Shown one piece after another: positions 1 to 7,014 of a stretch of 12,858 nucleotides of DNA. This DNA is from Sphingomonas sp. UBA4766 (lineage in GTDB: Bacteria; Pseudomonadota; Alphaproteobacteria; Sphingomonadales; Sphingomonadaceae). The stretch is taken from positions 1-12,858 of the forward strand of contig DHHS01000026.1 in assembly GCA_002403415.1 (NCBI GenBank), in the 5' to 3' direction. The position numbers and the translations under genes were made by a program. The stretch's first letter is position 1; every line of letters begins with the position of its first letter. The notes below the pieces were generated by a model. That model ran no database searches and had not been told where the DNA came from. It worked only from the letters and a program-made list of their open reading frames with translations.

Positions 1-134
1 GGATAGAGCTCGCCCGTCTCATCATCTTCCAGCTTGTGGACGCAGCATTTGCCGCAGCCATCGCACAAAGCCTCCCACTGCGCGCGATCGAGCTTGTCGA
101 GCGGCGTCCCATCTTCCCAGAAACGCGCGCTCAC
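1..134 (-). CDS. UPF0260/YcgN-family cysteine-cluster protein (N-terminal part, cut by window edge)
   Basis: The minus-strand reading from a GTG at 132-134 gives VSARFWEDGTPLDKLDRAQW followed by EALCDGCGKCCVHKLEDDET and GELYP. The FWED start and the CxxCxxCC cluster (CDGCGKCC, about residues 24-31) with the following KLEDDETGE are characteristic of the UPF0260/YcgN family, a relative of the YkgJ-type CxxCxxCC proteins thought to bind zinc or iron. Its biochemical role is unknown. Only the first 44 codons are present; the rest lies beyond base 1. The GTG was chosen because no ATG occurs in frame and the family normally begins a few residues before FWE. No strong ribosome-binding site is visible. 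It begins 25 bases after the stop of the SCO gene on the same strand, so co-transcription is likely. Confidence 0.8.
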   Translation of the reverse strand, partial: MSARFWEDGTPLDKLDRAQWEALCDGCGKCCVHKLEDDETGELY

Positions 135-159
135 GCGACGCGGGTCCCGAAGAGCGCGC

Positions 160-774
160 TCACCGGGCCCAGCGGACAATCTCGTCCGCAACCTCGTCGG
201 GCGTGCCATCCTGCGGCAACAACGCCAACGGCTTGCCATCGGGGCTAAACAAATAGGCCTGGCGCGAGTGATCGACGATATAGCCCCCATCGGCCGCCGG
301 GGGTTGCGCCTTCGCAAAAATCGCAAACGCGGCCTGAACCTTGGCGATGGCAGCGGGCGTGCCCGTCAATCCGACCATGCGCGGGTGAAATGCGGATACA
401 AACTGCTTCAACACGGGAGGCGTATCACGCGTCGGATCCACGCTAATGAAAATCGGCACGATCCGCGCACCAAGCGTCGGGTTACGCTGCTCAACGCGCT
501 TCAACCCGGCGGCCAGCGTCTGCACATCGACCGGGCATACATCGGGGCAATAAGTATAGCCGAAATAGACAATGCGAAACCGCCCCGCAAAATCGCGGTC
601 GCTTACCTTACGGCCATGCTGATCGGTCAGCGAAAACGGCCCGCCGATCGCGGCCCCGGCCAGCGGGGGCTTTTCAGCAGGCGGCGCACACCCCGCCAAA
701 GCCAACCCGAGCGCGGCCCCGAGCGACCTTGCAAGTGCAAGAAGATTTCCTTGGTTCATACGCTGCACAGCCAT
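160..774 (-). CDS. SCO1/SenC family copper chaperone lipoprotein
   Basis: This 204-residue protein has the SCO1/SenC thioredoxin-like fold signature. The copper-binding CPDVC motif is at residues 76-80 in the context FGYTYCPDVCP, with the distal copper-ligand histidine at H169 (VDHSR). A lipobox LAGC at 26-29 follows a short hydrophobic stretch, so the protein is probably a lipoprotein held at the periplasmic face of the inner membrane. Family members deliver copper to, or maintain the thiols of, the CuA centre of cytochrome c oxidase. A second possible start is Met6 (base 759); neither start has a clear Shine-Dalgarno sequence, and both leave the signal peptide intact. The cysteine-cluster gene follows 25 bases downstream. 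No cytochrome oxidase genes are in the window, so the partner is inferred from the family only. Confidence 0.9.
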   Translation of the reverse strand: MAVQRMNQGNLLALARSLGAALGLALAGCAPPAEKPPLAGAAIGGPFSLTDQHGRKVSDRDFAGRFRIVYFGYTYCPDVCPVDVQTLAAGLKRVEQRNPTLGARIVPIFISVDPTRDTPPVLKQFVSAFHPRMVGLTGTPAAIAKVQAAFAIFAKAQPPAADGGYIVDHSRQAYLFSPDGKPLALLPQDGTPDEVADEIVRWAR

Positions 775-803
775 GATCGGCTAGCGCGCGGCTGACAAGC
801 CCG

Positions 804-809
804 TATAGT
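804..809 (+). promoter_or_regulatory. Possible -10 element for the ankyrin-repeat gene
   Basis: TATAGT matches TATAAT at five of six positions and lies 32 bases before the ATG at 841, within the 66-base gap between the divergent SCO and ankyrin genes. No convincing -35 hexamer sits 16-18 bases upstream, so this is only a weak promoter candidate. Confidence 0.25.
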
Positions 810-840
810 AGCGGGATCGATCTTCGGGATTTATTTCGCC

Positions 841-1473
841 ATGCCTGTTCGTGCGTTTCGAGTCTTTGCGGCTCTGTCGTTACTGAGCCCCGCCATCATT
901 GCGACCCACGGTGCGGCTGCGCAGCTTGGCCAGTCCGAAGGCTTCAAGTTTCTGGAGGCAATCCGCGAATCAGCAACGGACAAAACCAAAGGCGCCGAGA
1001 TTACCGAGATTTTGAACAAGCCCGGCACCACCGTCGTCAACACTCAGGATTATTCGACGCGCGAAACCGCGCTGCACATTGTCGCCAAGCGGAACGATGC
1101 GCTGTATACGCGGTTCTTGCTGCAAAAGGGGGCAAACCCCAATTTGCGCGACGCCAGGGGCAATACCCCGCTGATGCTGGCCGTGACTCAAGGTGCAGAC
1201 AGCGTCATTCCCGACCTGATCAAGGGGCGAACCAACCTTAACCTAGCCAATCAGGCCGGGGAGACGCCGTTGATCCGCGCAGTCCAGCTTCGCAATCTGA
1301 ATGTGGTGCGTGAATTGCTCGCCGCTGGCGCCAACCCCGATCAGGTCGACAATATCGCCGGACGGTCGGCGCGCGACTATGCGCTTGAGGACAAGCGCTT
1401 CCCGGCGATGGCAGCGGTGTTCGCCGACATTCCCCGTCGCGACCGCCGGACGTCAATCGGACCAAATTTCTAA
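841..1473 (+). CDS. Secreted ankyrin-repeat protein
   Basis: The 210-residue product begins with a probable Sec signal peptide: a basic start (MPVRAFR), a hydrophobic core at about 9-22, and a likely cleavage near AAAQ at 25-28. The mature part carries three clear ankyrin repeats at about 75-104 (ETALHIVAKRND...), 108-137 (NTPLMLAVTQGA...) and 141-170 (ETPLIRAVQLRN...). A degenerate fourth repeat begins near 174 and a short basic tail follows. Ankyrin repeats form protein-binding surfaces; a periplasmic binding or scaffolding role can be inferred, but no specific function. Its neighbours give little help: it is divergent from the SCO gene and convergent with parB. It is the only gene left of the proposed origin that runs towards that origin. 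The ATG at 841 is supported by the signal peptide; the upstream GGGAT is only a weak ribosome-binding site. Confidence 0.85.
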   Translation: MPVRAFRVFAALSLLSPAIIATHGAAAQLGQSEGFKFLEAIRESATDKTKGAEITEILNKPGTTVVNTQDYSTRETALHIVAKRNDALYTRFLLQKGANPNLRDARGNTPLMLAVTQGADSVIPDLIKGRTNLNLANQAGETPLIRAVQLRNLNVVRELLAAGANPDQVDNIAGRSARDYALEDKRFPAMAAVFADIPRRDRRTSIGPNF

Positions 1474-1479
1474 CCTCGG

Positions 1480-1505
1480 CTCGCTCAAATAACCGGATTA
1501 GCGAG
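1480..1505. terminator. Weak hairpin between convergent ankyrin and parB genes
   Basis: CTCGCT (1480-1485) and AGCGAG (1500-1505) are perfect inverted repeats, with an extra AAT/ATT pairing inside them. The hairpin lies in the 62-base gap between two convergent stop codons, where a shared terminator would be expected. Neither strand has a run of Ts after the stem, so intrinsic termination is doubtful and Rho-dependent termination is equally possible. Confidence 0.25.
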
Positions 1506-1535
1506 AAATTGAGCTGCCTAGGTCTGCATCGAGTG

Positions 1536-2435
1536 CTAGAGGGCTTCGCCCGTCAGCCGCTGACAAATCATGTCAAGCTGGTCGAGCGTTGAATAGCTGA
1601 GCGTCAACGTACCGCCCTTGGCGCCAAAACTGACCTTAACCGGCAATCCCAGCAGGTCAGCAAGCTGGTTTTCTAGCGCCACAATGTCAGGATTGGGGCC
1701 GTGGCCTCCGCGCCCGGCAACGGATGGTTTCGCGGATTGCGCACGCCGTTCGGTGTCACGGACGGAAAGCCCCTTAGCAATCACTTCGCTGGCCAGCGCA
1801 TCAACATCATCCGCGCCTATCAGCGCACGGGCATGCCCCATGGTTAGCCGCCCCTCGACAACATGCGCCTGCACGCTGGCCGGCAAATCGAGCAACCGCA
1901 ACAAATTGGCGACGTGGCTGCGCGATTTATGGACAAGCTTGGCAAGCGCATCCTGCGTGTGCCCAAAGTCACCGATCAGCCGCGCATAGGCTTGCGCCTC
2001 TTCGATCGCATTCAGATCCTGGCGTTGAATATTCTCGACGAGCGCAATTTCGAGCGTTTCCGATTCATCAAAATCTCTAATAATGACCGGGACTTCGTGC
2101 AATCTTGCCCGCTGGGCTGCGCGCCAGCGACGTTCGCCTGCTACGATCTGATAGCCCGCCCCCATTGGGCGAACCACAATCGGCTGAATGACACCGCGGA
2201 TCGCAATCGACGCTGCCAGCTCATCAAGCGCAGCCTCATCAAATCGCCGCCGTGGCTGATCCGGATGCGGGGTCATCGACCCAACTGGCAGCATCCGCAG
2301 GCCGGGGGTGGGTGTTGAACCCGACGCCACCGGTTCCTCGCGCGCCAAATCCCCCATCAGGGCGGACAGGCCACGACCAAGGCCGGGGCGGGGCTTACGG
2401 GTAGAAGTTGGCGACTCCAGCGATTGATCGGTCAT
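1536..2435 (-). CDS. parB: Chromosome-partitioning protein ParB
   Basis: ParB binds parS centromere sites, loads there as a CTP-dependent sliding clamp and stimulates ParA, so that newly copied origins are pulled apart. The 299-residue length is normal for chromosomal ParB. An N-terminal GLGRGLSALMGD segment (18-29) is typical of the alphaproteobacterial family and is likely the ParA-contacting end. The CTPase domain shows GVIQPIVVRP (81-90), GERRWRA (100-106) and ENIQRQD (134-140). A helix-turn-helix lies at about 159-182 (TQDALAKLVHKSRSHVANLL), and the last 50 or so residues form the dimerisation domain. The ATG overlaps the parA stop as ATGA, so translation is coupled. Three parS-like sites lie 0.8-3.3 kb upstream. 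The gene ends convergently with the ankyrin gene. Confidence 0.97.
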   Translation of the reverse strand: MTDQSLESPTSTRKPRPGLGRGLSALMGDLAREEPVASGSTPTPGLRMLPVGSMTPHPDQPRRRFDEAALDELAASIAIRGVIQPIVVRPMGAGYQIVAGERRWRAAQRARLHEVPVIIRDFDESETLEIALVENIQRQDLNAIEEAQAYARLIGDFGHTQDALAKLVHKSRSHVANLLRLLDLPASVQAHVVEGRLTMGHARALIGADDVDALASEVIAKGLSVRDTERRAQSAKPSVAGRGGHGPNPDIVALENQLADLLGLPVKVSFGAKGGTLTLSYSTLDQLDMICQRLTGEAL

Positions 2436-3223
2436 GCAGCGGCTTTATCATCCTGAGGGGGGCGGGGCAGGCGCGCGATAAACTCACGCGCAAGCGCGAT
2501 ATAGGCTTCGGAGCCCGGGCAGCGATGATCGTAAATCAGGGCAGGCAAACCATGGCTCGGCGCCTCTGACAAACGGACATTGCGCGGAATGACGGTGTCG
2601 AACACCACTTTGCCGAGCACCGCGCGGACATCGTCCGACACCTGATCGGTCAACCGATTGCGTCGATCATACATGGTCAGCGCAACCCCCATAATCGAGA
2701 GGGCAGGGTTAAACCGCGACCGAATTCGTTCGACTGTATTGAGCAACTGGCTTAACCCCTCCAGCGCGAAAAACTCGCATTGCAGGGGCACGAGCAGCGA
2801 ATCGGCCGCGACCATCGCATTCATGGTCAGCAAACCTAGCGACGGCGGGCAATCAATCAGGATCACGTCCCAATCCGCACGCCCGCGGCCGATTGCCCGT
2901 GCCAGCCGGTGTGTGCGTTCGGGCAAATCGACCAATTCAATTTCCGCCCCTGACAGGTCAACCGTGGCTGGCACAATGCTCAACCGTGGGACCTTCGTCG
3001 GGATGGCGGTATCGCCAAGGCCAAGCTCGCCAATCAGCAAGTCATAGGACGAATGCGTGCGCGCGGCATTGCCAATCCCCAATCCGGTCGAGCAATTGCC
3101 CTGAGGGTCAAGGTCGATCAGGAGCACACGTTGCCCGGTAGCGGCCAGCGCGGTGCCAAGATTGATCGCGGTGGTTGTTTTACCAACACCGCCCTTCTGA
3201 TTGGCGATCGTGATAATGCTCAT
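2432..3223 (-). CDS. parA: Chromosome-partitioning ATPase ParA
   Basis: ParA is a deviant-Walker ATPase that binds DNA non-specifically as an ATP dimer and moves ParB-parS complexes. The 263-residue protein starts MSIITIANQKGGVGKTTTAI. The Walker A motif KGGVGKTT is at 10-17, with the signature lysine K10 and phosphate-binding K15. Walker A' DLDPQGN is at 38-44, Walker B ILIDCPPS at 121-128, and the conserved NVRLSEAPSHG segment at 215-225. The frame is open further upstream, but the ATG at 3221-3223 is chosen for two reasons: it fits the family start, and it overlaps the rsmG stop as ATGA. The protein lacks the N-terminal DNA-binding extension of plasmid P1-type ParA, as expected for a chromosomal Soj-type protein. 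It is followed directly by parB with another ATGA overlap. Confidence 0.97.
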   Translation of the reverse strand: MSIITIANQKGGVGKTTTAINLGTALAATGQRVLLIDLDPQGNCSTGLGIGNAARTHSSYDLLIGELGLGDTAIPTKVPRLSIVPATVDLSGAEIELVDLPERTHRLARAIGRGRADWDVILIDCPPSLGLLTMNAMVAADSLLVPLQCEFFALEGLSQLLNTVERIRSRFNPALSIMGVALTMYDRRNRLTDQVSDDVRAVLGKVVFDTVIPRNVRLSEAPSHGLPALIYDHRCPGSEAYIALAREFIARLPRPPQDDKAAA

Positions 3224-3837
3224 CGGCGCGCAACCTTTTCGACAATGACAATCAACGACTCGGGATCGGTGAGGCTTTGTTCCACGTGAAACGTGCCATG
3301 CCATGATCGCTGCGCCACCGCCACTTCTTCGCGCGCCGATCGCCCCTTTGGGAGTAACCACCGCGTGTTTGCGGTGGATAAGTGGGCCGCTGCCGTCAAT
3401 AGTTTCGCCAATGGCGCTACCGCTCGCGCCGAGATGACGTCCGCATCACCGGTCACCAGCTCGACGCGACGCGGCTCAACGACAGTCCGTTCGGCCAAGC
3501 CCAGCTGCTGGACAGCGTATGCCAGAAACTCGGCACGGCGCCGACGCGGCTCGACAAGTGCGACCGGCCGGTCCGTCAGGATCGCAATGACCAGACCGGG
3601 AAACCCTGCACCAGTCCCAATATCTACCCATTGCCCGCCGGACGCATCGGCAAAGCTCAGCAGTTGCGCACTGTCCATGACGTGCCGATGCCAAAGCATG
3701 TTGAGCGTCGCCGCCGACACGAGGTTCTGCCGCATGGCCTCAGCCGCGACCAAATCGACGAGCGCCGCGAGCTGTGTTTCACGTGAAACACCGAATCGCT
3801 CGCGCACCCATCGACGCGCCGCCATATCACAGCTCAT
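3220..3837 (-). CDS. rsmG: 16S rRNA (guanine-N7)-methyltransferase RsmG
   Basis: RsmG (GidB) uses S-adenosylmethionine to methylate N7 of G527 (E. coli numbering) in 16S rRNA; its loss is known to give low-level streptomycin resistance. The 205-residue protein has the family landmarks WHRHVMDSAQLL (49-60), the SAM-binding motif VDIGTGAGFPGLVIAI (71-86) and ISARAVAPLAKLL (135-147). The start ATG overlaps the mnmG stop as ATGA, and its own stop overlaps the parA start in the same way. Two parS-like sites lie inside the reading frame. A perfect one near the start encodes VSRET (residues 17-21), and a second near the end encodes TFHVE (182-186). The gene therefore also serves as centromere DNA. 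Confidence 0.96.
   Translation of the reverse strand: MSCDMAARRWVRERFGVSRETQLAALVDLVAAEAMRQNLVSAATLNMLWHRHVMDSAQLLSFADASGGQWVDIGTGAGFPGLVIAILTDRPVALVEPRRRRAEFLAYAVQQLGLAERTVVEPRRVELVTGDADVISARAVAPLAKLLTAAAHLSTANTRWLLPKGRSAREEVAVAQRSWHGTFHVEQSLTDPESLIVIVEKVARR
3278..3293. other. parS-like ParB-binding site inside the 3' part of rsmG
   Basis: TGTTCCACGTGAAACG matches the bacterial parS consensus TGTTNCACGTGAAACA at every defined position except the last. Fourteen of 16 positions match the perfect palindrome found 0.5 kb away. It lies within codons of rsmG (TFHVE on the minus strand), about 55 bases upstream of the parA start. Confidence 0.82.
3775..3790. other. parS site, perfect 16-bp palindrome in the 5' part of rsmG
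   Basis: TGTTTCACGTGAAACA is a perfect palindrome and identical to the canonical parS consensus. It lies inside rsmG, 45 bases after the start codon, and encodes VSRET in the rsmG frame. Its position within 1.5 kb of parAB, and about 7.3 kb from the proposed origin, is typical of a bacterial centromere site. Confidence 0.93.
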
Positions 3838-5669
3838 GTCGACCGCCGACTGTGCAGCAGAATCGCGGACAATGCGGCGGGCGTGCCCCCACGGACGCGA
3901 CCCGCCGCCGCCAATGTGGCGGGCGCCGCGGCCGACAGGCGTTCGATCATCTCGCTCGATAGGCCCGGGACGGTTGCATAATCGATCGGCGGCAACGGCT
4001 TCGCCTCTTCGCGTCGCAACAAGGCGATCTCGCCCGCCTGACGCTCCAAATAGGGAGCGTAGCGAGCATCCTCGGCAATTTCACTAACGATGGTGGAGTC
4101 GGCGAGACTTTCGACCTCGGGCAACACATGGGCGATCGTGACACCGGGAAAGCGCAGCCACTCAAAGCCGGAACGCCGCGCCCCGTCATCGACCAAATCC
4201 CCACCGCGTGCGCGCAACGTTGCCGCATTCAAATCGGCACGGAGTGCATCACGAACCCGCGCCCGTGCTGCGTCGCGGGCCGCAATGTGCGTGACACGCG
4301 CCTCTCCCAACGCCTCCGCCCGAGCAGCGAGCGCCGACAGCCGAGTCTCAGCATTGTCGGCGCGCAAGTGCAACCGATATTCAGCGCGCGCCGTCAACAT
4401 CCGATACGGCTCCGTTACCCCGTGCAACGTCAGATCATCAATCATCACGCCGAGATAGCTTGACGCGCGATCGAGCACGACCGGCTCCAGCCCCAGCGCG
4501 AACGCCGCCGCATTCAACCCCGCAATGAGTCCCTGCCCCGCTGCTTCTTCATAGCCAGTCGTGCCGTTAATTTGCCCGGCGCAAAACAGCCCCGGGCTTC
4601 GCGACAGATGGAGTGTGGTGTCAAGCACCCGAGGGTCGATATAATCATATTCCACAGCATAGCCCGGCATGACGATTCGCGCGGACTCCAGCCCCTCAAT
4701 CGAATGGATCAGCGCCGTTTGAACATCAACCGGCAACGACGTCGAAATGCCATTGGGATAGATGAGCGGATCGTCGAGCCCTTCAGGTTCCAGGAAAATC
4801 TGGTGCCCGTCACGATCGCCAAAGCGGTGAATCTTATCCTCGATTGACGGGCAATATCGTGGCCCCTGGCCTGCGATCGCGCCGCTGAACAACGGGGATC
4901 GGTGGAGCCCGCCACGAATGATATCATGCGTGCGAGCGTTGGTGCGGGTAACCGCGCAGAACAGCTGCGGCAGCACGCGGCCGCGCGACATCGGCGAAAA
5001 CGTCCAGGCCTCGTCATCGGAAGGCTGCTGCTCAAGCCGCGCCCAGTCAATCGTGCGCCCGTCCAGCCGGGGTGGCGTCCCTGTCTTGAGCCGCGCCATC
5101 GGCAAGTCGAGCGCGCGAAGTTGGTCTCCCAGAGCGGTCGCCGCGCGTTCGCCAATACGGCCCCCCGCTTCGCGCGCCTCTCCACGAAAAATGCGTCCGC
5201 CGAGGAAGGTACCCGTTGCCAGCACCACCGCCCGTCCGGCAAGTCGCCGACCATCGCCAAGCACCACCCCCGCCAGCCTGTCCACGACGAAGTGCAAGGC
5301 TGCGACCTCACCCTCGACAATGTCGAGGTGTGTCTGCGCTTGCAACATCGATTGAATCGCTGCCGCATAACGTCGGCGATCTGCCTGCACGCGCGGCCCC
5401 TGCACCGCTTTGCCCTTGCTGCGATTGAGCATCCGGTAATGGATCGCTGCTGCATCGGCGGCGCGCGCGATCAAACCGTCAAACGCGTCGACTTCACGGA
5501 CAAGATGACCCTTACCAAGACCGCCAATCGCGGGATTGCAGGACATCGCGCCAACTTTTTGCGCGTCGAAGCTAACCAGAGCAACCCGCGCGCCGCGGCG
5601 AGCTGCGGCCGCAGCCGCTTCGGTCCCGGCGTGGCCGCCACCCACCACGATCACATCATAATCACGCAT
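3834..5669 (-). CDS. mnmG: tRNA uridine-5-carboxymethylaminomethyl modification enzyme MnmG
   Basis: MnmG (GidA) works with MnmE to install the (carboxymethyl)aminomethyl group at C5 of the wobble uridine in certain tRNAs, using FAD, NADH, GTP hydrolysis by MnmE, and a folate one-carbon donor. At 611 residues it is near the usual size. The N-terminal FAD-binding motif is VVGGGHAGTEAA (8-19), followed by SCNPAIGGLGKGHLV (43-57), LKTGTPPRL (194-202), GPRYCPSIED (269-278, holding the second conserved catalytic cysteine C273), GYAVEYDYI (336-344) and GQINGTTGYEEAAGQG (365-380). The stop overlaps the rsmG start as ATGA. Upstream, a 53-base gap separates it from mnmE and holds a parS-like site. No strong ribosome-binding site is visible before the ATG. 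Confidence 0.97.
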   Translation of the reverse strand: MRDYDVIVVGGGHAGTEAAAAAARRGARVALVSFDAQKVGAMSCNPAIGGLGKGHLVREVDAFDGLIARAADAAAIHYRMLNRSKGKAVQGPRVQADRRRYAAAIQSMLQAQTHLDIVEGEVAALHFVVDRLAGVVLGDGRRLAGRAVVLATGTFLGGRIFRGEAREAGGRIGERAATALGDQLRALDLPMARLKTGTPPRLDGRTIDWARLEQQPSDDEAWTFSPMSRGRVLPQLFCAVTRTNARTHDIIRGGLHRSPLFSGAIAGQGPRYCPSIEDKIHRFGDRDGHQIFLEPEGLDDPLIYPNGISTSLPVDVQTALIHSIEGLESARIVMPGYAVEYDYIDPRVLDTTLHLSRSPGLFCAGQINGTTGYEEAAGQGLIAGLNAAAFALGLEPVVLDRASSYLGVMIDDLTLHGVTEPYRMLTARAEYRLHLRADNAETRLSALAARAEALGEARVTHIAARDAARARVRDALRADLNAATLRARGGDLVDDGARRSGFEWLRFPGVTIAHVLPEVESLADSTIVSEIAEDARYAPYLERQAGEIALLRREEAKPLPPIDYATVPGLSSEMIERLSAAAPATLAAAGRVRGGTPAALSAILLHSRRST

Positions 5670-5706
5670 TGGTGCTCGCTAGAATGCGCAGACACCCAAG
5701 TCAAAA

Positions 5707-5722
5707 TGTTCCACGTGAAACG
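5707..5722. other. parS-like ParB-binding site between mnmE and mnmG
   Basis: TGTTCCACGTGAAACG has the same sequence as the site in the 3' part of rsmG. It matches the parS consensus TGTTNCACGTGAAACA except at the last base. It begins directly after the mnmE stop codon and fills about a third of the 53-base gap before mnmG. It is the parS-like site closest to the proposed origin, about 5.4 kb away. Confidence 0.85.
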
Positions 5723-7009
5723 TCACTTGCCGATGCAGAACCGCGCGAACAGCGCATCGAGCACAGATTCCACACCCGCCCGTCCGGTAATCTCGTCAAG
5801 GGCAACCCGCGCGAGCCGCAAATCTTCCGCAAGCAGCAGCAAATCTTGCTCCGCGCTCGCTTGCATGAGCGCATCGCGAACGCGCTGGCAAAGCGCACGC
5901 TGTCGCACGTTCAGCGCCAGTTGATCCGCCGCGGGCAATAGCGTTGGCGCGCGTGCCCCAATCGTGTCCCACAACGCGGCCACGCCCTCACCCGTCTTCG
6001 CTGATACCGCCATCCGCTCAGGGTTCACCAAACCGGGGCGCGCGTCGCACTGCGGATAAAGCCATAACGACCGGGCGGCGCACGGCGGTGGTAGATCGCC
6101 AAGCCACAGCACGATATCCGCCCCCGCCAGCGCCGCGCGGGCGCGGTCGATGCCAATCGCTTCAATCGGGTCGTTGGTTTCGTCGACCAACCCGGCGGTA
6201 TCTGCGATCACATAAGCGATACCGTTACGCACTACCGTAGCCTCGACAATATCGCGCGTGGTACCTGCGATGGGGGAGACGATTGCGGCCTCGCGCTCAA
6301 CCAGCGTATTGAAGAGCGTTGATTTCCCCGCGTTGCGCGGGCCGGCGAGCACAATGCGAACGCCGTCACGTAATCGTTCAACCGGTGGCGCCGCGAGCAC
6401 CCGGTCGATGTCTGCGATCAGCGACGCCAGCTGGGCTCCCGTCGCAGGATCAAGTGCCTCCTCGACATCCCCCTCATCCGCAAAGTCCAGCAACGCCTCT
6501 ACATGCGCCGCCAACTGCAGCACCCGCGTCGTCCAGCCCGTAACCGCCGCGCTCAACCGGCCCTCGACGGACTGCATGGCGGTCCTACGTTGCCGCTCGG
6601 TCTGCGCCTCAAGAAGATCCGCAAGCCCCTCCGCCTCGGCAAGATCGATCCGCCCGTTACTAAGTGCGCGCCGAGTAAACTCGCCCGCTTCCGCAGCGCG
6701 CAGCCCAGGAATCTCCGCCAACGCGGCCAGCACCACTGCCACCACCGCTCGCCCGCCGTGCAAATGAAACTCGACAATATCCTCACCCGTGGCGCTTTGC
6801 GGACCGACAAAGGCGATAACAATCGCTTGGTCCAGCGCGTCCCGCGTGCCCGGGTGCCGGAGAGTGCGCAGTGCTGCCGTACGGTTAGGCGGTAGCATAC
6901 CCGCCAACGCACGTACGGCGGGGAAAGCGTGAGGCCCGCTGACACGCACAATCGCGAGCGCTGCCGGCGGTGCGCCGCTCGCAACCGCAAAGATCGTATC
7001 AAACGACAT
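5723..7009 (-). CDS. mnmE: tRNA modification GTPase MnmE
   Basis: MnmE is the GTPase partner of MnmG in wobble-uridine modification. The 428-residue protein is slightly shorter than the E. coli enzyme (about 454). An N-terminal folate-binding domain (to about 118; TGEDIVEFHLHGG at 74-86) is followed by a helical domain with an inserted G domain. That domain shows G1 GPRNAGKS (223-230), G2 TTRD (250-253), G3 DTAG (270-273) and G5 SAK (336-338). The C-terminal CIGK (425-428) carries the family's conserved cysteine. The G4 motif is unusual: PQCD (319-322) stands where NKxD is expected, keeping only the aspartate. Its ATG begins 5 bases after the stop of the DUF6489 gene, suggesting coupled translation. 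The rest of the frame is intact, so it is probably functional. Confidence 0.95.
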   Translation of the reverse strand: MSFDTIFAVASGAPPAALAIVRVSGPHAFPAVRALAGMLPPNRTAALRTLRHPGTRDALDQAIVIAFVGPQSATGEDIVEFHLHGGRAVVAVVLAALAEIPGLRAAEAGEFTRRALSNGRIDLAEAEGLADLLEAQTERQRRTAMQSVEGRLSAAVTGWTTRVLQLAAHVEALLDFADEGDVEEALDPATGAQLASLIADIDRVLAAPPVERLRDGVRIVLAGPRNAGKSTLFNTLVEREAAIVSPIAGTTRDIVEATVVRNGIAYVIADTAGLVDETNDPIEAIGIDRARAALAGADIVLWLGDLPPPCAARSLWLYPQCDARPGLVNPERMAVSAKTGEGVAALWDTIGARAPTLLPAADQLALNVRQRALCQRVRDALMQASAEQDLLLLAEDLRLARVALDEITGRAGVESVLDALFARFCIGK

Positions 7010-7014
7010 GGAGT

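Noticed and set aside
34..795. Long open frame on the plus strand opposite the SCO gene
   Set aside because: The opposite strand has a complete, motif-bearing SCO protein. The plus-strand product is Arg-rich with no recognisable family, as expected from antisense reading of GC-rich coding DNA.
3224..3361. N-terminal extension of ParA by 46 residues
   Set aside because: It lies wholly within rsmG and includes a parS site. The ATGA overlap and the family start MSIITIANQKGG favour the start at 3223.
3293..4087. Plus-strand open frame opposite rsmG and the end of mnmG
   Set aside because: Antisense to conserved catalytic motifs, with biased low-complexity composition; treated as a shadow.
4902..5924. 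Long plus-strand open frame across mnmG and the mnmE end
   Set aside because: It overlaps two well-supported genes and a parS site antisense and gives an Arg/Ala-rich product with no motifs.
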